Shown here piece by piece: positions 1 to 9,041 of a stretch of 64,000 bases of DNA. The stretch covers positions 62,001 through 126,000 of the forward strand of contig CAJTXA010000010.1 of assembly GCA_910579865.1 (NCBI GenBank). Reading direction: 5' to 3'. Both the position numbers and the translations under genes were made by a program. Origin of the DNA: an uncultured Lachnospiraceae bacterium (GTDB lineage Bacteria; Bacillota; Clostridia; Lachnospirales; Lachnospiraceae). How positions within the stretch are numbered: position 1 is the first letter of the stretch; each line of letters opens with the position of its first letter. Under the pieces are notes generated by a model, which was not told where the DNA came from, did no database searches, and saw only the letters and a program-made list of their open reading frames with translations.

Positions 1-194
1 CTTATTGCTATCCCTATTAAAAAGTTTTTCGGATTGTTCGATACTTCCATCCGTTTTAAATGTCCCATTGCTTTTAACATCGTTTCTTGATATAGTTCAT
101 CCGCTTCATCTGTTTCCCTTGTTAAATAACAGCAAAATGTATAAATTTCCCTCCCTTCCTTTTCTATCAATTCTGCAAATTCCTCACATGTCAC
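1..194 (-). CDS. ECF-type RNA polymerase sigma factor, N-terminal part (runs off the left edge)
   Basis: The first 64 codons of a minus-strand gene are visible. The start is GTG at 194, eight bases after a GGGAGG ribosome-binding site near 203-208. The protein begins MTCEEFAELIEKEGREIY and continues with TRETDEADELYQETMLKAM and PKNFLIGIAI. That is the pattern of sigma-70 region 2 in ECF sigma factors, where the aspartates and the YQETMLKA helix contact core polymerase and the -10 element. Region 4 and any anti-sigma partner lie outside the window. A TATAAT-like hexamer at 241-246 (read on the minus strand) could be its -10 box. Family assignment is good; the regulon cannot be inferred. Confidence 0.75.
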   Translation of the reverse strand, partial: MTCEEFAELIEKEGREIYTFCCYLTRETDEADELYQETMLKAMGHLKRMEVSNNPKNFLIGIAI

Positions 195-388
195 AATGAT
201 TTCCTCCCGTATCGTCTCTCACAGATTTTTGCCCTTCACTATTATATTGTCTAAAAAAAGAGGTTGGTTCATTTTTTTGATAAAAAAATTAGAACACACT
301 GAAAAAATTTTCCTTATTAAAAATTCTTTTCCAGCATGTCCTATTTCCAAAAATTTATTAACTCCATAATTTATCTTTACTTTTTATC

Positions 389-1111
389 TTATCTCCACTG
401 TATTAAATCCTTTATTACTTCTCCAGCAAGAATCAATCCTGCTACTGATGGTACAAAAGATACACTTCCTGGTACCACTTTTTGATTATTTTCCTTTTCC
501 AAAAATATTGGAGCTTGTAATCTTAAAGGCTCTTCTTTTGAATATACAACCTTTAACTGTAAAATTCCTCTTTTTCGACATTCCCTTCGCATTACCTTCG
601 CTAATGGGCAAACACTTGTCTGATAGAGATCTGCAACTTCAAGCATAGTTGGATTTCTTTTATTTCCAGTTCCCATACTAGAGATAATTGGAATCTTTGC
701 CTGCTGTGCCCTTACTATTAATTCTAACTTTGCTGTCACAGTATCTACTGCATCTACTATATAATCATATTGACTTAAATCATAGTTATCCGCATTTTCT
801 GGCAAATAAAAGACTTGGTAAGTATCTACAACTGCCTCTGGATTAATATCCAAAATTCGCTCTTGCATCACCTCCACTTTAGGTCTTCCCACCGTACTTT
901 CTAGCGCTACTAACTGACGGTTTCGATTTGAAACACTAACACAGTCTGGGTCAAATAGAGCAAATGTTCCTATTCCGCCTCGTACAAGCGCTTCAACTAC
1001 AAATCCTCCTACGCCTCCTATCCCAAATACGGCTACTTTTGCTCGATGCAGTTTTTCTATCGCTTCTGCCCCCATTAGAATCTCTGTTCGAAGGAACGCT
1101 TCTCGATTCAC
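389..1111 (-). CDS. tcdA: tRNA threonylcarbamoyladenosine dehydratase (TcdA/CsdL)
   Basis: ThiF/E1-like ATP-dependent enzyme of about 240 residues that cyclises t6A37 to ct6A in ANN-decoding tRNAs, in the cytoplasm. The nucleotide-binding segment VAVFGIGGVGGFVVEAL near the N terminus, the FDPDCVSVSNRNRQ segment and VDAVDTVTAKLELI are typical of the family. The C-terminal FVPSVAGLILAGEVI also matches. The chosen start is GTG at 1111. It overlaps the glpK stop codon as GTGA, and a GGGAGGAG ribosome-binding site lies inside the glpK end. An upstream in-frame ATG at 1138 would extend deeper into glpK without a good ribosome site. Coupling to glpK suggests cotranscription and translational coupling. 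Confidence 0.88.
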   Translation of the reverse strand: MNREAFLRTEILMGAEAIEKLHRAKVAVFGIGGVGGFVVEALVRGGIGTFALFDPDCVSVSNRNRQLVALESTVGRPKVEVMQERILDINPEAVVDTYQVFYLPENADNYDLSQYDYIVDAVDTVTAKLELIVRAQQAKIPIISSMGTGNKRNPTMLEVADLYQTSVCPLAKVMRRECRKRGILQLKVVYSKEEPLRLQAPIFLEKENNQKVVPGSVSFVPSVAGLILAGEVIKDLIQWR

Positions 1112-2604
1112 TTTTTCTCCTCCCATCCCTTTGCACATCTTATCGCTCTATGCCAGCTATCTAATCTATGTGTCATCTCTTCCACTCCTAATTTCGGCTC
1201 AAACACTTGAGATATTGCCCAATTTTCTCGAATTTCCTGTTTATCTTTCCAATATCCAACAGAAAGTCCTGCCAGATAAGCAGCACCTAGTGCAGTAGTT
1301 TCTATTGTTTTAGGACGCTGTACCTGTACCCGTAAAACATCTGCCTGAAATTGCAAAATAAACCGATTTGCGCTGGCACCTCCATCTACCTTTAAAGTCT
1401 TTAATTCAATTTTCGCATCCGATTCCATAGCCTTTAATACGTCATATGTCTGATAAGCCAATGATTCCAAAGCAGCTCGTACAAAATGCGCTTTCTTTAC
1501 TCCACGTGTCAATCCCACTATTGTTCCACGTGCATAGGAGTCCCAATAAGGTGCCCCCAATCCAGTAAATGCAGGTACTAGATACATTCCATTTGTATCT
1601 TCTACTTCTTCTGCCAATCGTTCTGTCTCTGCTGCATAGCGAATCAATTCCAGTTCATCTCGTAGCCATTGAATAACTGCTCCGGCTACAAATATGCTTC
1701 CTTCTAATGCGTATTCCACCTTACCATTCATCGCTACTGCTATTGTAGTAAGGAGACCATTTTGAGAGGAAACCGCTTGTTTCCCAGTATTCATCAGAAG
1801 AAAACAGCCTGTTCCATAGGTATTTTTTGCCTCCCCTGACTCAAAGCAACACTGTCCAAATAATGCTGCCTGCTGATCACCAGCCACTCCAGTAATTGGA
1901 ATTTCTGCTCCAAAAATAGTACTATCTGTTATTCCAAATAAGCCAGAAGATTCTTTTACTTCTGGAAGCATACTTCTTGGAATCTTCCACCGATCTAACA
2001 GTTCTTGATCCCAACATAGTGTATGAATATTATAAAGCATTGTACGGGAAGCATTTGTATAATCTGTAGCAAATACTTTTCCTTTTGTTAAATTCCAAAT
2101 AAGCCAAGTATCTACTGTGCCAAATAAAAGGTTTCCTTTTTCTGCTTCCTCTCTCGCTCCCTTTACATGTTCTAAAATCCAGGCAATCTTTGTAGCAGAA
2201 AAATAAGCATCTGCAATTAAGCCTGTTTTTTCTCGTATTATCTGATCAAATCCATCTGCTTTTAATGCATCAATCATAGACGCTGTTCGCCTACACTGCC
2301 AGACAATTGCTGGATAAATTGGCTCTCCACTTCGTTTGTCCCATATAATCGTTGTTTCTCGCTGATTGGTAATTCCAATTGCAGCGATTTCTTTTGTAGA
2401 AATTCCGGCTCGTCCCAATGCCTCTGCTGCCACTCCAAGTTGAGAAGACCAAATTTCTCTTGGATTATGTTCTACCCACCCCTGTTTTGGGTAATTTTGA
2501 GTATATTCTTTCTGCGCTATGCTTATCATTGCTCCCGATTTGTCAAATAAAATACAGCGTGAACTAGTAGTTCCTTGATCTAATGCCATAATATATTTTT
2601 TCAA
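1108..2604 (-). CDS. glpK: Glycerol kinase
   Basis: FGGY-family kinase, 498 residues, the usual length. It phosphorylates glycerol to sn-glycerol-3-phosphate with ATP in the cytoplasm. The N-terminal MALDQGTTSSRCILFD is the first phosphate-binding motif. AGDQQAALFGQ, NTYGTGCFLLMNTG and ALGAAYLAGLSVGYW are the standard FGGY blocks. The start is TTG at 2604, nine bases after AAGGAG; the ATG at 2589 is too far from that site. The loop that carries the HPr-phosphorylated histidine in many Firmicutes enzymes reads GITDSTIFGAE here and has no histidine, so PTS activation looks unlikely. No glpF or glpD lies nearby. It sits 45 bases downstream of the GH105 gene and overlaps tcdA. Confidence 0.93.
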   Translation of the reverse strand: MKKYIMALDQGTTSSRCILFDKSGAMISIAQKEYTQNYPKQGWVEHNPREIWSSQLGVAAEALGRAGISTKEIAAIGITNQRETTIIWDKRSGEPIYPAIVWQCRRTASMIDALKADGFDQIIREKTGLIADAYFSATKIAWILEHVKGAREEAEKGNLLFGTVDTWLIWNLTKGKVFATDYTNASRTMLYNIHTLCWDQELLDRWKIPRSMLPEVKESSGLFGITDSTIFGAEIPITGVAGDQQAALFGQCCFESGEAKNTYGTGCFLLMNTGKQAVSSQNGLLTTIAVAMNGKVEYALEGSIFVAGAVIQWLRDELELIRYAAETERLAEEVEDTNGMYLVPAFTGLGAPYWDSYARGTIVGLTRGVKKAHFVRAALESLAYQTYDVLKAMESDAKIELKTLKVDGGASANRFILQFQADVLRVQVQRPKTIETTALGAAYLAGLSVGYWKDKQEIRENWAISQVFEPKLGVEEMTHRLDSWHRAIRCAKGWEEKK

Positions 2605-2649
2605 TTCTTTTCACTCCTTAATAATTGAAATTTTTATTTTTATGCCATT

Positions 2650-3711
2650 CTATTGAGAACATGAAGCCGAATCGGAACTTTCTATATTAGGAACTTCCAA
2701 TACAGCTGTTAAAAAGGCTAAAGCTAGTCCTTGTCCCCACCCCTGAATCCAGTCTTTAGGAACATTTCGATATCCATCTCGATCTTTCATAACTGCTGTA
2801 CCCCCAGACACATTTAATACCCTTCCATCTTCTGTAATATTTTCCAATACACCTTTTAAAGCTCTCTGTACATATTTAGAATGTAATGGATTTTCATTTC
2901 CAATCATAGCTGCTGCAATTCCAGCAGAAGCAGAAACTTCTTCATAAGAATCTATATCATCTAATATTGTTCTCCAAAGTCCATTCTCTGTTTGTAACAG
3001 TTTTATTGCAGCTAGTTGATCCCGAAGAGAGCACTCGATATCCATACATTGAGGATATAAATACCAATCCGTTAATTGCTTCTTTACCTGAGACATAGTA
3101 TAAGCTGCCCAGCAATTTGCTCTTCCCCAATAAAACCCAGACATATGATCTTGATTGATATGATTATAACCATGATACCACAAACTAGTCTTCTCATCTT
3201 GCAGATATTTAATATGCCAATAATACTGATTTAACGCATCTTGAATAATATCTGAATCCTGTAATTTTGCTCCAACCCGAAGTAAAAAAAATGCTGCCAT
3301 AAATAATGTATCCGCCCAAGCCTGTTCTGGAAAATCATTCTTTACAGAAACAGTATGCTGTAAAACATTATTTCCAAAGCGAAGGGCATCTTTCCGAATA
3401 TACTCTACCTTACTCATTACCAAATCCCAATACTTCTGTTCTTTTGTGGCATCATAAAGAGTGATCATTGCATGTCCCATCGCACAGGCATTGACTGTCC
3501 AATCTGGTAATCCCATTTCTAAATATTCTTCTGTCCAACTTATTAATTTATCTAAATATTCCTTTCTTCCAGTTACTTCATAGGCTTTCGAAACCCCATA
3601 GTAAGCAACTCCGCAGGGCCAATCCCATACCATATCCATAGTCATTGTTTTCTGTACAATCGCATCGATTACTTTTAAAATCTTTTCTTTCTCATATGTC
3701 AATTTTAACAT
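2650..3711 (-). CDS. GH105/GH88-type unsaturated glucuronyl/rhamnogalacturonyl hydrolase
   Basis: A protein of about 353 residues with an alpha/alpha-barrel signature. Blocks such as VWDWPCGVAYYGVSKAYEV, GFYWGRANCWAAY and SYEEVSASAGIAAAMIG match the YteR/YesR family. Those enzymes remove the unsaturated uronic acid from lyase-generated oligosaccharides, typically rhamnogalacturonan. The aspartate in QAWADTLFMA (about residue 134) is in the position of the catalytic Asp143 of YteR. No signal peptide is seen, so it should act in the cytoplasm on imported sugars. A GTG at 3723 abuts the AAAGG ribosome site, so ATG 3711 is preferred. It follows the solute-binding protein of a CUT1 importer, which supports the sugar role. 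The exact substrate is inferred. Confidence 0.78.
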   Translation of the reverse strand: MLKLTYEKEKILKVIDAIVQKTMTMDMVWDWPCGVAYYGVSKAYEVTGRKEYLDKLISWTEEYLEMGLPDWTVNACAMGHAMITLYDATKEQKYWDLVMSKVEYIRKDALRFGNNVLQHTVSVKNDFPEQAWADTLFMAAFFLLRVGAKLQDSDIIQDALNQYYWHIKYLQDEKTSLWYHGYNHINQDHMSGFYWGRANCWAAYTMSQVKKQLTDWYLYPQCMDIECSLRDQLAAIKLLQTENGLWRTILDDIDSYEEVSASAGIAAAMIGNENPLHSKYVQRALKGVLENITEDGRVLNVSGGTAVMKDRDGYRNVPKDWIQGWGQGLALAFLTAVLEVPNIESSDSASCSQ

Positions 3712-3771
3712 AATATTTTTCACCCTTTCCTTTTTTAATTTATAATCTCCCTTTTCCTGCTTTCCTACAAA

Positions 3772-3801
3772 CAGGCTTCCCAGTATAACCTGAGAAGCCT
3801 G
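3772..3801 (-). terminator. Stem-loop between the solute-binding protein and GH105 genes
   Basis: An 8-bp arm, CAGGCTTC, pairs with GAAGCCTG, with a further CAG/CTG pairing inside. It lies 35 bases after the solute-binding-protein stop codon. On the minus strand only a weak TTTG follows, so it may stabilise the abundant binding-protein mRNA or act as a partial terminator rather than a full stop. Confidence 0.55.
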
Positions 3802-3836
3802 CCTGATGGAAATTAAGAAAAACCTTTCTCTTTATT

Positions 3837-5591
3837 TTACTTTTTTGCAGCCTCTGGAAGAGAAGTTGTCTGTCCTGCCTGATAAGCAGCTAATCGATCA
3901 TCTATAATTTCCTGATATCCTGCTTCTAAATACCGCTTCTTATAATCTTCATATAAAGTATCAAATTCAGCTGGATCACACTTTATCAATGCAACATAAT
4001 ATTCTTGGAATAGGCTAAGTAAAGAAGAAGAATATTCCGATTCTGATTCAATTGTAGTTCCAAAAACTGGATCAGAATATGCCCAACCATTGTTTGCAAT
4101 CTCTTGCAGTTCATTATAGTTATCTAATATTGCCTGCTCAAAATCCTGTGGCAATCCCTGTGGTGTAATTGCTGCAATTGATTGTTCAATCGTTCCATTC
4201 ACTTTGGAAGCATGAGCAATACAAGTCATATCAATATTACAGTTATGATTTAACATCTCTTCGCCTCGATAGTCACCATCTACTACTGGAAGTCCATTCT
4301 CATCTAATGTATAAGTTACACCTTCAATTCCATTTTCCATTACAAATAACGTATCTTCCTGAACCATCCATTCCATATACATCCAAGCAGCTTTTAACTC
4401 GTCCTCAGTAGCTAGATTACTAAAACCAATAATCATACCAAATGGATTATCTGCACGAACAGTTGGTACATCAACAACACCTTCTTCTACACGCATATAG
4501 TTCGAAGCAATTGCTAATTCTGCATCTGGATTTGTTTCATAAAATGCTGTCAGCCAGTCTACATTTGCCGACATATATCCACCATATTGGAATATCTTCC
4601 CATTAATAAAATCTGCTTTAATATCTGTATCATATAAGAAAAGATCGAACTCTGGATTTAAAAATCCTGCATGAAATTCTGCATTTCCTCTCTTTAAAAA
4701 TTGATAAGTTGGCTCCCATGATAAAGAACCTGTTCCTAAACTAGAATGTTGTACCCATTCTTCTTCACTAATTGGAAACTCACGGAATGGGAAATTTCTT
4801 GTATAAGCATCTGTCTGTAACGCAGCCAGCATTAACTCACCAGATCCTGGATGTTCACAAAGACCAGCTTCCATAATTTTTGTCAATGCATCTGTATATT
4901 CAGCATAGTTTTCTGGCACATGATCATATCCAACTTCTCTTAACCAATCCATCCGAACAAATGTAACATAGGTATATGGAGTATTATAATAAGGTCTTTC
5001 TGATAATACAAAATAAGTTTCTCCATTAACATCAGTATATCTTAACTGATCATTTTCTACCATTTTATTATAATATGTAGGGGCTACTTCTGCAAACTTA
5101 TCTAAATCAATTACTTGCATTGCTCCATCATTTGCCCACTCTGTTACTTTTGGATAATCATATTCCATCAAAATAGTAGGAGTTTGATCACCCGCAATCA
5201 GCATAGAATATCTTGTCATAACATCAGTACGAGGAATTGGAACATATTTTACTTCTATATTATATTTATCTCCAAACTCCGTCTGTACCCATTTCGTCCA
5301 ATAGTTATCATCTACTGCCGGATATCCCTCTTTCGAACGATCATATACTGGAACTGTGATCTGTACTCGTTCTGCAAATGGTTCCCATGCATCCATTCCT
5401 GTTGCATTGGATGTAGCAGATGTTGTAGGCTCGGTCTGTGATGATGAATTCGCTGTTGTGGTTGGCTCATTTGCTGTTGTGGTTTCTGCTGTTGTAGTAG
5501 GATCATTATTTCCACCGCAACCAGCTAAACTTCCCATTACCATTGCACTTACAATAGCAAGCGCAGAAATTTTTTTCAAGTTTTTTCTCAT
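3837..5591 (-). CDS. ABC transporter sugar-binding lipoprotein (LplA/YtcQ-like, CUT1)
   Basis: 584 residues. A lipoprotein signal peptide ends in the lipobox SLAGC at about residues 22-26. A Thr/Ser/Glu-rich linker to about residue 65 tethers the domain to the membrane. The rest resembles large family-1 solute-binding proteins of the LplA/YtcQ type, used with LplB/LplC permeases for complex oligosaccharides; the segments QFGGYMSANVDW-like IFQYGGYMSANVDW and LKAAWMYMEWMVQEDTLF fit. The start is well supported by AAAGGAGG upstream. It is cotranscribed with the two permeases just upstream, and the GH105 enzyme follows. No ATPase gene is present, which is normal for this class because a shared MsmK-type ATPase usually serves several importers. 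The ligand is not determinable from sequence; pectic oligosaccharide is inferred. Confidence 0.85.
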   Translation of the reverse strand: MRKNLKKISALAIVSAMVMGSLAGCGGNNDPTTTAETTTANEPTTTANSSSQTEPTTSATSNATGMDAWEPFAERVQITVPVYDRSKEGYPAVDDNYWTKWVQTEFGDKYNIEVKYVPIPRTDVMTRYSMLIAGDQTPTILMEYDYPKVTEWANDGAMQVIDLDKFAEVAPTYYNKMVENDQLRYTDVNGETYFVLSERPYYNTPYTYVTFVRMDWLREVGYDHVPENYAEYTDALTKIMEAGLCEHPGSGELMLAALQTDAYTRNFPFREFPISEEEWVQHSSLGTGSLSWEPTYQFLKRGNAEFHAGFLNPEFDLFLYDTDIKADFINGKIFQYGGYMSANVDWLTAFYETNPDAELAIASNYMRVEEGVVDVPTVRADNPFGMIIGFSNLATEDELKAAWMYMEWMVQEDTLFVMENGIEGVTYTLDENGLPVVDGDYRGEEMLNHNCNIDMTCIAHASKVNGTIEQSIAAITPQGLPQDFEQAILDNYNELQEIANNGWAYSDPVFGTTIESESEYSSSLLSLFQEYYVALIKCDPAEFDTLYEDYKKRYLEAGYQEIIDDRLAAYQAGQTTSLPEAAKK

Positions 5592-5651
5592 AATTACTTT
5601 TCCTCCTTTAATTTCGTTTTTATAGAAAACCCTTTCTTTGAGTTTACTATC

Positions 5652-6581
5652 TTAGCCTTTTACTGCTCCTACCATAACTCCTTTTACAAAATATTTCTGT
5701 ACAAATGGATAAATACACAAAATTGGTACAGAAGCAAACATAATTGCAGCCGCCTGATAAATTTCAGGTGTATTTGTCGCAGCAGAACCTTCTGCAAGTG
5801 AAGTTGCCGAATCAGCCGCATTTCGAACCATATCGCTTAATAATAATTGAATTGGCTTTAAGGACTTTGTTGTAATATAGTACTGTGCATCAGCAAATGC
5901 ATTCCAACGTCCCACTGCATAAAACAATAACAATGTTGCAATAATCGATTTTGAAAGGGGAAGTACAATCCGAAACAAAATCTGAAAGTTTGTCGCTCCA
6001 TCTAAAAAAGCAGATTCCTCTAAGCTATCTGGAATCGAAGATTGAAAAAAGCTTCTCATAATCAACATATTATATGGTGAAAAAATCAATGGTAAAATTA
6101 ACACCCACATACTATCTAGCAGATTTAAATCTTTATATAACAAATAAGTTGGAATCAAACCTGCACTAAAATACATTGGTATCATTAAAATAAAAGAGAA
6201 AAATGTTCTTCCTTTCAATCGCTTTTTAGAAAGTGGATACGCTGCACAAGTACATACCACTAAACCTAAAACTGTGAAAATCATAGTCATATAGACAGAA
6301 TAAAACATTGCATGAATTAGTTGCCCATCTTTAAAAATAGTTTCATACATACTAATATTAAAGCCTTTTGCTACAAAATATACCTCTTTTGCCATAACTG
6401 CATTACTTGAGCTAACCGATTTTGCTAATAAATGAATAAATGGAGTAATACAGGTCAAACTTAAAATTCCTATAAATAACATAATCAGAATATCGCCGAT
6501 TTTTATTTTTTCTACACCATGAGGGACTCCATCACGTGATTTTTCGTCATCCATTACGGCTGTTGTCTTTTTCTTTGCCAT
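5652..6581 (-). CDS. ABC sugar transporter permease (LplC/YtcP-like)
   Basis: A 309-residue integral membrane protein with about six hydrophobic segments (first near residues 31-52). The MalG-type EAA loop is seen as SLEESAFLDGATNFQILFRIVLPLSKSI in two parts, EESAFLDGATNF and IVLPLSKSI. This loop docks the ATPase. The C terminus ends QKYFVKGVMVGAVKG, which is characteristic of the family. The ribosome site AAGGAGGG supports the start. It lies 13 bases after the partner permease and 60 bases before the binding protein, so the three form one operon. Confidence 0.9.
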   Translation of the reverse strand: MAKKKTTAVMDDEKSRDGVPHGVEKIKIGDILIMLFIGILSLTCITPFIHLLAKSVSSSNAVMAKEVYFVAKGFNISMYETIFKDGQLIHAMFYSVYMTMIFTVLGLVVCTCAAYPLSKKRLKGRTFFSFILMIPMYFSAGLIPTYLLYKDLNLLDSMWVLILPLIFSPYNMLIMRSFFQSSIPDSLEESAFLDGATNFQILFRIVLPLSKSIIATLLLFYAVGRWNAFADAQYYITTKSLKPIQLLLSDMVRNAADSATSLAEGSAATNTPEIYQAAAIMFASVPILCIYPFVQKYFVKGVMVGAVKG

Positions 6582-6594
6582 GCCTTCTCCCTCC

Positions 6595-7551
6595 TTATAT
6601 CAATCCATCTTCACCCAGCATCTTTGCAATTCGATCGGATATAATTACCATTAATAATCCTACAGCAGACTGGAACAAAACCACAGCAGTTGCTCGACTA
6701 AAATTGCCTCCTGAAAGACCTTTATCATAAATATAGATTGCTAATTGATACTGAAAATCACGAACCTGTGTATTGTCGAATGTAAACAATCGTTCAAAAT
6801 TACTACCCATCAATCCACGTCCAAGATTCATAATTAACAGGGTGACAGTTGTACTTTTAATTCCTGGCAGTGTAATATGCCACATTTTCTGCCAACGGTT
6901 TGCGCCATCAATTCCAGCCGCCTCATAAAGTTCTGCACTGATATTTGTAATTGCCGCAAGGTAAATAATACTTCCCCAACCCATCGACTGCCATACACCA
7001 ATAATAATATATGTAACAGCCCAATGCCATTTCTCTGTCAAAAACGGAATTCCTTTTTCAATAATGCCATGATTCATAAGCCAAATATTTACCAAACCAG
7101 TCGATGGACGAAACATCGTATACGCTACGTTTGCTACAATTGCCCATGATAAAAAATGAGGCAGATACAAAATTGTTTGTGTTACCTTTTTAAATCTTGG
7201 ATAGCGAAGCTCATTCAACATCAAAGCAAGAATAATTGGCATTGGAAAACCAACTAACAAGTCAATGATATTAAAGACTAGTGAATTTCTTAATGCTCGT
7301 TTAAAATCTGCATCTTTAAAGATTTTTTGAAATATCTCCCATCCTACCCACTCACTTCCAGCATAGCCTTTTGCAGGCTTATAATTCATAAATGCCATTC
7401 GAAGTCCTGGATAAGCTGCATAGTTAAATATAATAACTAATGCAAGTGGAATTAGCAAAAGTACATATAGCTGCCAGTCACGTTTTATGTAAAACCCGAT
7501 ACTTCTTTTTCGTGGCTGATAAGGTGACAGTTCTTTCTTTTTTTTTGCCAT
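6595..7551 (-). CDS. ABC sugar transporter permease (LplB/YteP-like)
   Basis: First gene of the importer operon, 318 residues. A basic N terminus (MAKKKKELSPYQPRKRS) precedes the first transmembrane helix at about residues 29-50. The MalF-type EAA loop reads ELYEAAGIDGANRWQKMWHITLP in consecutive parts (ELYEAAGIDGANRW, then HITLPGI). LPHFLSWAIVANVAYTMF is a typical block. It pairs with the following permease to make the channel of a CUT1 importer for oligosaccharides. AGGAGGAAGG lies directly upstream. The divergent AraC-family gene is the likely regulator. Confidence 0.9.
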   Translation of the reverse strand: MAKKKKELSPYQPRKRSIGFYIKRDWQLYVLLLIPLALVIIFNYAAYPGLRMAFMNYKPAKGYAGSEWVGWEIFQKIFKDADFKRALRNSLVFNIIDLLVGFPMPIILALMLNELRYPRFKKVTQTILYLPHFLSWAIVANVAYTMFRPSTGLVNIWLMNHGIIEKGIPFLTEKWHWAVTYIIIGVWQSMGWGSIIYLAAITNISAELYEAAGIDGANRWQKMWHITLPGIKSTTVTLLIMNLGRGLMGSNFERLFTFDNTQVRDFQYQLAIYIYDKGLSGGNFSRATAVVLFQSAVGLLMVIISDRIAKMLGEDGLI

Positions 7552-7913
7552 CTTCCTTCCTCCTGTCTTTGGCAGAAATTTTATATAAACTTCACAAAAT
7601 ATTGTGTAATTTGTAGAAATCTGCCTTTATTTTATCCTTCAATATAATCATTTTAACCAATTTAACTTAAAATTTCTAGTTAATTTTCTAAGAATATCAT
7701 GCGTTTTCGACCATTTTATTATAAAAAATTTCTTTCTTAGCAAAATCAACCATTTATTTTCTTCCTTTTCCAAATCTATATTGGTTAATTTTCAAGTTTT
7801 TTCTGTTTATTTTTCAAAATCTTTGATAACTTATTTTGTAAATCATGATTGAAATTGCATATTTTTTTCGTTATAATAAAACTGCACGAATTGTACCATG
7901 AAAGGAGGTACTT
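7552..7913. promoter_or_regulatory. Divergent control region between the sugar importer and its AraC-type regulator
   Basis: The 362-base gap has no gene. On the plus strand a clear sigma-A promoter for the regulator is TTGAAA at 7849-7854, a 17-base spacer and TATAAT at 7872-7877, followed by an AAAGGAGG ribosome site. On the minus strand a weaker candidate for the importer is TTACAC with an 18-base spacer and TATAAA near 7575-7610. It overlaps the interrupted palindrome CACAA-4-TTGTG around 7594-7607, a possible operator. The rest is AT-rich with no further structure that I can defend. Confidence 0.65.
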
Positions 7914-8870
7914 ATGGCAAAGCAAAAATACCCTGTAACGGAATACCGTCCTTATACTCTTCCTATTGAATTTCCTATTCTACTTCTAACAGGTGAACGC
8001 TGGCATATCTCTGATCAAAAAAGTGGACGACTTCACTTTCATAACTGTTTAGAATTGGGAATTTGTCATAGTGAACATGGCATTATGGAATTTGAAGGCA
8101 GACCAACAGAATTTTATGCAAATGATATCTCATGTATTCCAAAAAATCTTCCCCATACTACTTACAGTGCAAAAGGCTGTTCTAGTCTATGGAGTTATAT
8201 TTTTATTGATATAGACAATTTATTTTGGGATAATCCCTCGTTAAGACCACTACTTTCTCGTCTTTCTATGTCAGATATCCCCAATTTCCAATATATTTTA
8301 CATAGTAATGATTATCCAAAACTAGCTTCTCTTATACAATATACGTTTGAAGAGTTAAAAGAACAACCTCCCCAATATGAACTTTCGGTTCGCTCTTTAA
8401 TCTTTTCCCTTCTATTTGAAATGATAAGAATACAAAATGGGCAACAGACAAAACACTCTGATACAAAGACAATTCCTTCTTCAGAATCCACTTTACTGAT
8501 TGCCCCAGCACTTAATTTTATAGAAAAAAACTATATGAATCAATTTACAATCGAAAAACTTGCTGATTTGTGTCATTTAAGTGAAACCCATTTTCGTCGT
8601 ATTTTTTTACAAACAATGGGAAGTCCACCATTAGAATTTGTAAATAATACAAGAATCAATAAAGCTTGTGTTCTATTAAAAACCACACAAGAATCCATTC
8701 TTTATATAGCAGAGCAAGTTGGTTTCCATACTATTTCCAGTTTTAATCGTTGTTTTTCAAAAGCAATGGGAGCACCACCAAGAGAATGGAGAAAACAAAT
8801 TTTATTTTCTGAAGGGAAATCAGAACAAGGAGCCATTGGTATTATAGAGGAATATAAAGGATGGTTATAA
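7914..8870 (+). CDS. AraC-family regulator with cupin sensor domain
   Basis: 318 residues. The N-terminal half resembles an AraC-type cupin ligand-binding domain (LHFHNCLELGICHSEHGIMEF). The C-terminal half is a double helix-turn-helix: FTIEKLADLCHLSETHFRRIF, read in parts, is the first recognition unit, and ILYIAEQVGFHTISSFNRCF with GAPPREW is the second. It is divergent from the CUT1 importer and directly upstream of the GH112 gene, which suggests that it activates both in response to the imported sugar. It has its own promoter and a strong ribosome site. Confidence 0.88.
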   Translation: MAKQKYPVTEYRPYTLPIEFPILLLTGERWHISDQKSGRLHFHNCLELGICHSEHGIMEFEGRPTEFYANDISCIPKNLPHTTYSAKGCSSLWSYIFIDIDNLFWDNPSLRPLLSRLSMSDIPNFQYILHSNDYPKLASLIQYTFEELKEQPPQYELSVRSLIFSLLFEMIRIQNGQQTKHSDTKTIPSSESTLLIAPALNFIEKNYMNQFTIEKLADLCHLSETHFRRIFLQTMGSPPLEFVNNTRINKACVLLKTTQESILYIAEQVGFHTISSFNRCFSKAMGAPPREWRKQILFSEGKSEQGAIGIIEEYKGWL

Positions 8871-8904
8871 TGTCATATTTTACCTGAATACCTACTTTTG
8901 TGAT

Positions 8905-8936
8905 GAAAAAACACATTGTTTTTCTGTGGTTTTTTC
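8905..8936 (+). terminator. Intrinsic terminator after the AraC regulator
   Basis: GAAAAAACACA pairs with TGTGGTTTTTTC around a short T-rich loop, with one bulged G. The stem itself ends in six T residues. It lies 35 bases after the regulator stop, so the GH112 gene probably has its own promoter within 8940-9030. Confidence 0.65.
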
Positions 8937-9041
8937 GATAAACTATAAAAAGAATACATAATAACACACATAAATACACATCTATACAGCGTCTAATATA
9001 TGATAAAGCGACTGTTATAGAAAGAAATGGAGGACTTCTTT

